Assembly (NCBI GenBank): GCA_031289835.1
Contig: JAITOW010000042.1
Span: 1 to 11,875, forward strand
Direction of reading: 5' to 3'
Source: Puniceicoccales bacterium
Lineage (GTDB): Bacteria > Verrucomicrobiota > Verrucomicrobiia > Opitutales > JAIRKQ01
DNA: 11,875 nt
How positions within the stretch are numbered: position 1 is the first letter of the stretch; every line of letters starts with the position of its first letter. The notes beneath the pieces were generated by a model. That model was not told the origin of the DNA and searched no databases. It was given only the letters and a program-made list of their open reading frames with translations. This document shows, piece after piece, positions 6,362 through 11,875 of the stretch. Made by a program: the position numbers and the translations under genes.

Positions 6362-8377
6362 TTAAAGTCCTTGCTTTTCGGAGTTTTCGATCCACAGGTA
6401 AATGGCTTTTGCAAGTGTTTCCAGATGTTCGTTAGAAATTACGTAGGCGGGCATGACATAAATGAAATTTTCGAATGCGCGCAACCAAACATTATTGGCG
6501 ACGCAATGTTTCTGAAAGGCCTGTTGATCAACAACTTGCGCCATTTCGACTACCCCCATGCTTCCCAGGACACGCACGTCTCTAACGGAGTGAAATTTGC
6601 CCAATGGAAGAAAAGCTTCCTTAAAAAAAACTTCGATGCGTTTCGTATTTTCGTACCAAGTACCTTCGGATATTATTTTCATACTTTCGCGGGCAACGGC
6701 GCAAGCCAGCGGATTGGCCATAAAAGTTGGGCCGTGCATGAGTGGTCCATCCTTGGAAATTCCACTTATAACAGCATCCGTGGTTAGCGTTGCGGCCAAC
6801 GTCATATAACCGCCCGTTAGCCCCTTTCCTAGGCACATGATGTCGGGAACAATATTTGCCCAATCGCAGGCCAGCAATTTTCCCGTACGCCCAAACCCAG
6901 TGGCAATTTCATCGGCAATCAGCAAAATATCGTACCCGTTGCACAGCTCTCGAAAAAGGGTCAAATATTCCGGGGAATAAAACCAAAATCCTCCTGCGCA
7001 TTGGGCGATCGGTTCCAAAATAAACCCGGCAATTTCACGGCCGTGTTCTTCGAAAAATGGCTCATAGCGTGCCCATTCGGCGGCAAAATTTATGGATTGG
7101 TTAAATTTGACACATGGTCGCGGGAGAAAAATTTGCCTGGGAAGAATCCTCCCGAAACGTTTGTGCATTCCCTCCTCCGGGTCACAAACGGACATGGCCC
7201 AGGCAGTATCTCCGTGATATCCGCCACGCAAAGCAAAAAATTTTTGCTTATTTTCAAATCCCTGGCCACGGGCCCATTGAACGGCCATTTTAAGTGCCAC
7301 TTCAACGGATATGGACCCTGAATCGGAGTAGAAAATTTTTGTGAGCCCGGGTGGTACCATGCACAATAGTTGCTCACCAAGTTTAATTGCCGGATCATGG
7401 GTCAACCCTGCGAACATAACGTGTGCCACATTCTGCAACTGTTCCTCCATGGCGCGGTTCAAACGCGCATTGTTGTACCCATGAATTGCACACCACCAAG
7501 ATGAAATTCCGTCGATCAAGGTCTCCCCATCCGCAGTTTTCAATTCCACGCCACTTGCAGATTCAATTACCTGAACGGGCAGCGAATTTTTTAGGTTGTC
7601 GTATGGATGCAACAGGTGTTCATGGTCAAACTTCACCGATGATTCCAAATTCGGAATTGCTGTTTGTTGCCGAGGGATGCAAATTTTTTGCGTAATCGCA
7701 TCAAGTTTTTCAAAAAAATTATCCGCACTCGTATCCAAATGAGGCATGGAAAAACAATTAATTTCATGATATATACTCTGAATTTCGGTCAAATTACCGT
7801 CCAGGAACAACCGTTCCACATCTTTAATTTCAGATAACTGGTTGAGTATTATGCCGGCAACTTGGATTCCTCTGCGTTGCAGCTCACTAACACTTAGCGC
7901 AACATGATTGATCGTTCCAACGCGATTCGGAGCAACGAGCACGACGGGAATCCGCAAGCTTGCAATTAAATCAACTATCATCGTCGCGTTGTGAGCACCA
8001 ATTGGAACCATCAATCCACCTGCCCCTTCAACCAAAACAACATCATTACCGTCGATTATCCTGCGAATTTTATCCATCAGACCATCTACATCAATCGTTT
8101 TCCCCTCCAATCTTGCCGCCAAACTTGGAGCACATGCGGCTTTAAATTTTTCGAAACAGAAAAATGAAACATTTTTTAATCCACCGCTGAAAGTTTCGTA
8201 AAAAGACATGTCCGGAGCAACCAATTCACCATCTCCATCGAAACAACCCGTCTGAATCGGTTTTATTACGGCAACGGATTGCGCGATTTTGGAGAATTTT
8301 CTTAGGAGAGCCGAAGTGATGAACGTTTTCCCCGCATTCGTGTCAGTTCCAGCAATAAACAGTGATCTTTTCGTCAT
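6362..8377 (-). CDS. bioDA: Bifunctional dethiobiotin synthetase / DAPA aminotransferase (BioD-BioA fusion)
   Basis: One uninterrupted 671-residue frame joins two biotin enzymes. Residues 1-230 are BioD, which closes the ureido ring of dethiobiotin with ATP and CO2: P-loop GTDTNAGKT (10-18), KPIQTG with Lys39, EGAGGLMVP (117-125) and NRVGTINHVALS. Residues from about 250 on are BioA, which aminates KAPA using S-adenosylmethionine and PLP: HPYDN, SSWWCAIHGYNN (293-304), YSDSGSISVEVALKMA, GGYHGDTAWAMSVCDP, IADEIATGFGRTGK with Asp489, GKGLTGG with Lys518 as the Schiff-base lysine, and HGPTFMANPLACA. All key residues I know are present. ATG at 8377 matches the normal BioD start; ATG 8410 and TTG 8419 would add 11 or 14 residues. 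A candidate promoter lies at 8429-8457. The two domains act in succession. Confidence 0.96.
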   Translation of the reverse strand: MTKRSLFIAGTDTNAGKTFITSALLRKFSKIAQSVAVIKPIQTGCFDGDGELVAPDMSFYETFSGGLKNVSFFCFEKFKAACAPSLAARLEGKTIDVDGLMDKIRRIIDGNDVVLVEGAGGLMVPIGAHNATMIVDLIASLRIPVVLVAPNRVGTINHVALSVSELQRRGIQVAGIILNQLSEIKDVERLFLDGNLTEIQSIYHEINCFSMPHLDTSADNFFEKLDAITQKICIPRQQTAIPNLESSVKFDHEHLLHPYDNLKNSLPVQVIESASGVELKTADGETLIDGISSWWCAIHGYNNARLNRAMEEQLQNVAHVMFAGLTHDPAIKLGEQLLCMVPPGLTKIFYSDSGSISVEVALKMAVQWARGQGFENKQKFFALRGGYHGDTAWAMSVCDPEEGMHKRFGRILPRQIFLPRPCVKFNQSINFAAEWARYEPFFEEHGREIAGFILEPIAQCAGGFWFYSPEYLTLFRELCNGYDILLIADEIATGFGRTGKLLACDWANIVPDIMCLGKGLTGGYMTLAATLTTDAVISGISKDGPLMHGPTFMANPLACAVARESMKIISEGTWYENTKRIEVFFKEAFLPLGKFHSVRDVRVLGSMGVVEMAQVVDQQAFQKHCVANNVWLRAFENFIYVMPAYVISNEHLETLAKAIYLWIENSEKQGL

Positions 8378-8428
8378 TTTGCGCACGGATTCAACATGCA
8401 ATAAAATCATATGGGCCAAACGAAACGT

Positions 8429-8457
8429 TTTATAAGCGCTTCGTTCGACTTGATTAA
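8429..8457 (-). promoter_or_regulatory. Candidate promoter of bioDA
   Basis: On the minus strand, TTAATC (8452-8457) and TATAAA (8429-8434) are 17 bp apart. The -10 is good and the -35 poor. The expected start near 8422 leaves a leader of about 45 bases to the ATG at 8377. Read-through from the outer-membrane protein gene upstream is the alternative. Confidence 0.35.
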
Positions 8458-8488
8458 GTTAGCAAGAAACAACTCCCCACGCTAAGGG

Positions 8489-9259
8489 TTAAAATGAAAA
8501 ATTAGCCGATGCATTGAACCAAAGTAGGGATTTGTGTCCGCCATTGGCATTAGCCCAAGCATCCCTTTTGGCACTGTTGCAAGCAAACTCAGCACCCACG
8601 CGCAACTTCGAATATTCATTTAGTCCATACACTAAATCGGCAGTGGTTCCGCCGTAAAAATAGTCCTTGCTTCCCATTGCTTCATCGTATTTCTCGCAAG
8701 CTCCCGGCTTGTTTGCCCTTCTATAGCCAAGCTTGGCACCCAATTCCAAGGCAAAATTGTTTGCCAAATCAATGGTGTGCGAAATGAAACTTTCAAAATC
8801 CAGATCTTCAGCGTCGAGATCGTAAAACACGTACAGCGATGGGGATAGTAAAACATTTGCCGATATGCCACAATATATCTCAGTCGTATCGCGTTTTATG
8901 TGATCCCTTTTACATTCCTCCTGGAAATTTGTGTTAAAAGTGTGTGAGCAACCAGCGTCCAGAGTGAATTTGTCCGTCGCTAGATATAACATACCAATGT
9001 ACGGACTTATCTCATTCGATGCTTTTTCGCTGTCTAGGCCAAGGACTGCTATTACCCCATAGTAAAATTTTCCCTTCTCGAACACCGGTGTCCAAAGTTC
9101 GGCCTTGGAAGTAATAACTTTGTCACCTTTCTTTCGCCCACGGGTTGACTGCTCGCTTGAAAATTTGAAGTCCGTAATCAAGTTCAACGCCGATATTTCA
9201 GTTGCCCTAAGACAATTCAAGGCCGCTAAGCATGTGGCAATTGCTGCTAGTTTTTTCAT
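8489..9259 (-). CDS. Putative outer-membrane beta-barrel protein (TorF/porin-like)
   Basis: Protein of 256 residues with a signal peptide (MKKLAAIATCLAALNCL, cleavage probably near residue 19). The rest is rich in alternating polar/apolar strands with aromatic ends, such as GKFYYGVIAVLG, TEIYCGISANVLL and SLYVFYDLDAE. It ends in Phe (SANFSF), the usual sorting signal of outer-membrane barrels. From memory, the pattern of EIYxGxSANVLLSPSLYVFYDxD followed by LxLGAKLGYR resembles TorF-like putative porins, often annotated as hypothetical in Verrucomicrobiota. Five cysteines in the mature part are unusual for a barrel. ATG at 9259 is fixed by an ideal GGAGG five bases upstream; a TTG at 9271 lies before that site. 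A pore function is inference. Confidence 0.7.
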   Translation of the reverse strand: MKKLAAIATCLAALNCLRATEISALNLITDFKFSSEQSTRGRKKGDKVITSKAELWTPVFEKGKFYYGVIAVLGLDSEKASNEISPYIGMLYLATDKFTLDAGCSHTFNTNFQEECKRDHIKRDTTEIYCGISANVLLSPSLYVFYDLDAEDLDFESFISHTIDLANNFALELGAKLGYRRANKPGACEKYDEAMGSKDYFYGGTTADLVYGLNEYSKLRVGAEFACNSAKRDAWANANGGHKSLLWFNASANFSF

Positions 9260-9296
9260 GATTTCCTCCAAAAGAATATTCTTTTTTTATATTTTT

Positions 9297-9326
9297 GCAT
9301 TAGAAAAGGCTTTGCATTAAAGTCAA
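9297..9326 (-). promoter_or_regulatory. Promoter of the outer-membrane protein gene
   Basis: On the minus strand, TTGACT (9321-9326) and TAATGC (9297-9302) are 18 bp apart, with a start expected near 9290 and the GGAGG site at 9265-9269. The 9-mer TTTGCATTA (plus-strand reading) occurs twice, at 9294-9302 and 9311-9319, one copy over the -10 and one in the spacer. Confidence 0.45.
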
Positions 9327-9361
9327 AATGTTTTTTCCTAACACAAAAAATATGAACGTAT

Positions 9362-9377
9362 GTTTCCGCAGGGAAAC
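9362..9377. repeat. Inverted repeat upstream of dnaK
   Basis: GTTTCC (9362-9367) and GGAAAC (9372-9377) form a perfect 6-bp dyad around GCAG. It lies about 165 bp before the predicted dnaK transcription start. Related GTTTTC half-sites follow at 9411 and 9458. Could be a regulator binding site. Confidence 0.4.
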
Positions 9378-9409
9378 GGCATGGACTAAAATAAAATTTA
9401 CAAAGTTCA

Positions 9410-9505
9410 GGTTTTCAAATTTTCGAAACGCATTCCTAGGGGAATAAATCTTTCGGGGTTTTCAAATTTTTAGCGTAGTTAAGATTTCAATACTCCGGGG
9501 GAATA
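9410..9505. repeat. Two-copy composite direct repeat upstream of dnaK
   Basis: GGTTTTCAAATTTT occurs exactly at 9410-9423 and 9457-9470. Each copy is followed by an exact GGGGAATA, at 9439-9446 and 9498-9505. The inner spacing is 29 bp start-to-start in the first copy and 41 bp in the second, about one helical turn more. Each GGGGAATA is also the right half of a small dyad (ATTCC TAGG GGAAT at 9432-9445). The block lies between the divergent promoters and suits upstream activator sites. Confidence 0.65.
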
Positions 9506-9522
9506 TTTGGCATGAAATTTGC
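9506..9522 (+). promoter_or_regulatory. Sigma-54-type (-24/-12) promoter of dnaK
   Basis: TTGGCATGAAATTTGCT matches the sigma-54 consensus YTGGCACGRNNNTTGCW at every fixed position except one (T for C after TGGCA). The invariant GG (9509-9510) and GC (9521-9522) have exactly 10 bases between them. Transcription would start near 9533, just before the ribosome-binding site AAGGAA (9539-9544) and the dnaK ATG at 9554. No CIRCE element or sigma-32-like promoter is visible, and no good sigma-70 promoter with normal spacing was found here. Confidence 0.6.
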
Positions 9523-9553
9523 TACTTATGCTTAACATAAGGAATTTAAAAAT

Positions 9554-11506
9554 ATGAGTGCAAATAAAAAATCTGGAAAGGCATTGGGAATTGACCTTGG
9601 TACGACAAATTCCTGCATGGCCGTGATGGAGGGCGGAGAGGCCGTAGTTATCCCAAATGCGGAGGGGGCGCGGACTACACCATCCGTCGTGGCTTTTACC
9701 AAATCGGGCGAGCGCTTGGTTGGCCAGGCAGCCAAGAGGCAAGCCGTTACAAATCCCAAGAACACCGTATTTTCCGCCAAGAGATTGATTGGGCATAAGT
9801 ATAACGAAATCAAGGAATTGGCTAAAAATATGCCCTTTAAAGTGGTGGAGGGAAAGAATGGTGATGCGTGGATTGAGTGCGAGTGTGGTGGCAAGAACGA
9901 ACAGTTTTCACCGGAACAAATTTCCTCCATGGTGCTTGCCAAGCTCAAAGCCGATGCGGAGACTTATCTCGGCGAGACCGTAACCCAGGCGGTTATAACC
10001 GTTCCAGCTTACTTTAACGATGCTCAACGGCAGGCAACGAAGGATGCCGGAAAAATCGCGGGCTTGGAAGTTTTGCGCATAATCAACGAACCAACGGCAG
10101 CTTCCTTGGCCTACGGTCTCGACAAGAAAAAGGATGAAAAAATCGCCGTATATGACCTCGGGGGCGGAACATTTGATATTTCCATCCTTGAGATCGGTGA
10201 CGGGGTCTTCGAAGTTAAGGCCACAAATGGTGATACATTGCTCGGTGGCGATGACTGGGATTCTAGAATTATAAATTGGTTGGCGGATGAATTTCAAAGG
10301 GAAAATTCCATCGACCTACGCAAGGACCCGATGGCAACTCAACGCCTTAAGGAAGAAGCTGAAAAGGCAAAGATTGCGCTGTCGTCAGCGCAGCAAATCG
10401 ACATCAATTTGCCGTTTATAACCGCCGATGCAAGTGGTCCAAAACACCTGAACGTTACTTTGACGCGTTCGAAGTTGGAGCAGCTGTGCGACGACCTGTA
10501 CGAGCGCACCATCAAGCCATGCAAGGATTGTTTGAGGGATGCCGACATTTCCGTTTCAGACATATCCGAGTTGGTTTTGGTCGGAGGCATGACCCGTTCA
10601 CCGCGGGTTGTTGACATTGCTAAGGATTTCGCTGGCAAAACGCCGCACCAAGGGGTAAATCCGGATGAAGTTGTCGCCGTTGGCGCTGCCATCCAAGGCG
10701 GCGTGTTGAAAGGCGAGGTGACAGACATTTTACTGTTGGATGTCACTCCATTGACGCTTGGCATCGAGACTGCCGGTGGCATATCGACGCCTATGATCGA
10801 TCGCAATACAACGATTCCGACGAAGAAAACGCAGGTATTTTCCACCTACGCTGAGAATCAGACCGCCGTTGACATTCACATCCTGCAGGGCGAGCGTCCG
10901 ATGGCGCGCGATAACAAGACTTTGGGAATGTTTAGGTTGGACGGTATTCCACTGGCATCGCGCGGCATCCCTCAGATAGAAGTGACCTTCGACATCGATG
11001 CAAACGGTATTTTACATGTTACCGCCAAGGACAAAGGTACGGGAAAGGATCAGAAAATTACCATAACGGGGGCTTCCGGTTTGTCCGACGAGGAAATTGA
11101 GAAGCTCAAAAAGGATGCCGAAAAGCACGCCGAAGAGGATAAAAATCAAAAGGAAAAAATCGAGGTGCGGAACCAGTTGGATCAGTTCATATACCAAACG
11201 GAGAAGCAACTCAAGGAGCTCGGCGGCAATTTGTCCGATGCCAAGAAAAAAGAGCTTGAAAATGCAATTTCAGATGCCAAAAAGGTGTTTGACAACCAAG
11301 AGGCGAGCGTTGCGGAAATAAATTCCGCGCGCGAAAGCTTGATTTCAAAGTTTCAGGGTATGGCACAGGAAATGTATTCACAGACTGCGCAACAAACACA
11401 ACACTTTGATAATCAAAGAAATAGTGCGGCTGATTCGTCAAACACAAAGAACAACGAAAATATCGTTGACGCGGATTTCGAAGTTGTCGATGATGACAAA
11501 AAATAG
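9554..11506 (+). CDS. dnaK: Chaperone protein DnaK (Hsp70)
   Basis: ATP-dependent chaperone that binds exposed hydrophobic peptides together with DnaJ and GrpE. The nucleotide-binding domain shows GIDLGTTNS (12-20), [32 protein letters not shown] and [12 protein letters not shown]. The interdomain linker [13 protein letters not shown] lies near residue 392, and the substrate-binding domain then has [18 protein letters not shown] and [21 protein letters not shown] helical lid follows, with a flexible tail ending in [12 protein letters not shown], the normal acidic DnaK end. Length is 650, as expected. A small insertion around residues 106-113 adds a CEC segment not present in E. coli DnaK. ATG at 9554 has AAGGAA nine bases upstream. 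groES follows after 27 bp with no terminator, so dnaK leads a chaperone operon. Confidence 0.98.
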   Translation: MSANKKSGKALGIDLGTTNSCMAVMEGGEAVVIPNAEGARTTPSVVAFTKSGERLVGQAAKRQAVTNPKNTVFSAKRLIGHKYNEIKELAKNMPFKVVEGKNGDAWIECECGGKNEQFSPEQISSMVLAKLKADAETYLGETVTQAVITVPAYFNDAQRQATKDAGKIAGLEVLRIINEPTAASLAYGLDKKKDEKIAVYDLGGGTFDISILEIGDGVFEVKATNGDTLLGGDDWDSRIINWLADEFQRENSIDLRKDPMATQRLKEEAEKAKIALSSAQQIDINLPFITADASGPKHLNVTLTRSKLEQLCDDLYERTIKPCKDCLRDADISVSDISELVLVGGMTRSPRVVDIAKDFAGKTPHQGVNPDEVVAVGAAIQGGVLKGEVTDILLLDVTPLTLGIETAGGISTPMIDRNTTIPTKKTQVFSTYAENQTAVDIHILQGERPMARDNKTLGMFRLDGIPLASRGIPQIEVTFDIDANGILHVTAKDKGTGKDQKITITGASGLSDEEIEKLKKDAEKHAEEDKNQKEKIEVRNQLDQFIYQTEKQLKELGGNLSDAKKKELENAISDAKKVFDNQEASVAEINSARESLISKFQGMAQEMYSQTAQQTQHFDNQRNSAADSSNTKNNENIVDADFEVVDDDKK

Positions 11507-11533
11507 AACTTTAATCTAAAGGATATGAAGATT

Positions 11534-11824
11534 ATGAAAAAAATTATTAGACCGTTGGGGAATCGCGTTCTTGTCAAAAAGATCGAAGAGCAAGAACAAA
11601 TTAAAGGCGGGATCATAATCCCCGATGCCGCCAAAGAGGCTTCTCAACAAGCCGAAGTTATTGCCGTTGGATCTGGAAAGAATGATGAGGGCAAGGTTAT
11701 CGAATTCGAAGTTAAGGTTGGTGACCAAGTTTTGGTGAGCAAGTATGGCGGGACCGAGTTTAAGCAGGAAGATGAAACTTTTGTGATTTTCCGCCAGGAC
11801 GATATTTTGGCGATTATTGGTTAA
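11534..11824 (+). CDS. groES: Co-chaperonin GroES
   Basis: Heptameric lid of the GroEL folding chamber. The 96-residue product has the family-typical [16 protein letters not shown] start, the mobile loop [17 protein letters not shown] that docks on GroEL, then [25 protein letters not shown] and the closing ILAIIG. E. coli GroES has 97 residues. There are two in-frame ATG codons, at 11525 and 11534. AAGGA at 11519-11523 is only one base from the first and ten from the second, so I chose 11534. The gene follows dnaK directly and precedes groEL by 22 bp. Confidence 0.96.
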   Translation: MKKIIRPLGNRVLVKKIEEQEQIKGGIIIPDAAKEASQQAEVIAVGSGKNDEGKVIEFEVKVGDQVLVSKYGGTEFKQEDETFVIFRQDDILAIIG

Positions 11825-11846
11825 TTGAAACTTAAGGAAATTTATT

Positions 11847-11875
11847 ATGGCTAAACAGTTAGTATTTGATGAACA
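11847..11875 (+). CDS. groEL: Chaperonin GroEL, 3'-partial start
   Basis: The window ends nine codons into a gene starting MAKQLVFDE, the standard beginning of many bacterial GroEL proteins. It follows groES by 22 bp and has a good ribosome-binding site, AAGGAAA, at 11834-11840. Position after groES makes the call safe even though little of it is visible. Confidence 0.88.

Noticed and set aside
8408..8419. Earlier starts for bioDA (ATG 8410, TTG 8419)
   Set aside because: The extra residues do not match BioD, whose family start aligns with the ATG at 8377; they remain possible because no start has a strong ribosome-binding site.
8462..8488. TTAGC...GCTAA inverted repeat after the outer-membrane protein gene
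   Set aside because: Only 5 bp of stem with a loop of about 17 bases and no T run; not supportable as a terminator.
9260..9553. A small gene or RNA in the 294-bp gap before dnaK
   Set aside because: No frame with a start, ribosome-binding site and plausible protein was seen, and no tRNA-like fold; the region is explained by two divergent promoters and repeats. No CIRCE element (TTAGCACTC-N9-GAGTGCTAA) is present.
1..11875. Mobile element, CRISPR array, toxin-antitoxin or defence system
   Set aside because: No transposase, integrase, nuclease-helicase cluster, regularly spaced repeats or terminal inverted repeats are visible; nearly all sequence belongs to recognised housekeeping or metabolic genes.

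Overview
The window reads as ordinary chromosomal DNA of a Gram-negative bacterium: an outer-membrane-type beta-barrel, a class of LL-diaminopimelate aminotransferase and a complete set of housekeeping genes are present. A Verrucomicrobiota/PVC origin (Opitutae-like) is my best guess. It rests on remembered resemblance of the N-terminally extended RuvC, the aminotransferase and the barrel protein to proteins of that group; no search was run. I see no transposase, integrase, phage gene, CRISPR array, tRNA or rRNA.

Layout from left to right. Positions 1-1607 hold argS, entering from outside the window. It converges on a DapL-like aminotransferase (1628-2875, minus). That gene diverges from nth (endonuclease III, 2893-3528) across only 17 bp. 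A compact single-gene unit follows: a promoter over the nth stop codon, a 15-bp palindrome at the expected transcription start, an unrecognised 93-residue protein (3570-3851) and a perfect 12-bp-stem terminator. Next comes ruvC with a GTG start (3951-4526). It converges on a Bax inhibitor-1/YccA-type membrane protein (4584-5312, minus). Then biotin genes: bioB (5400-6353, plus), whose end lies 8 bp from the end of a fused bioD-bioA gene on the other strand (6362-8377). A putative outer-membrane beta-barrel gene (8489-9259, minus) lies upstream of bioDA on the same strand. The right end is a chaperone operon, dnaK-groES-groEL (9554 onward, groEL cut by the window edge).

The biotin genes cover the last three steps: KAPA to DAPA (BioA domain), DAPA to dethiobiotin (BioD domain) and dethiobiotin to biotin (BioB). 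BioF and the pimelate-forming genes are not here. The chaperone genes form one likely transcription unit with no CIRCE element.

The most interesting signals are regulatory and structural. They are a near-perfect sigma-54 (-24/-12) promoter motif at the right distance from dnaK with repeated elements upstream; the BioD-BioA fusion; an Nth with a degenerate iron-sulfur loop; and the palindrome-controlled orphan small gene. I did not find a convincing new multi-gene system.
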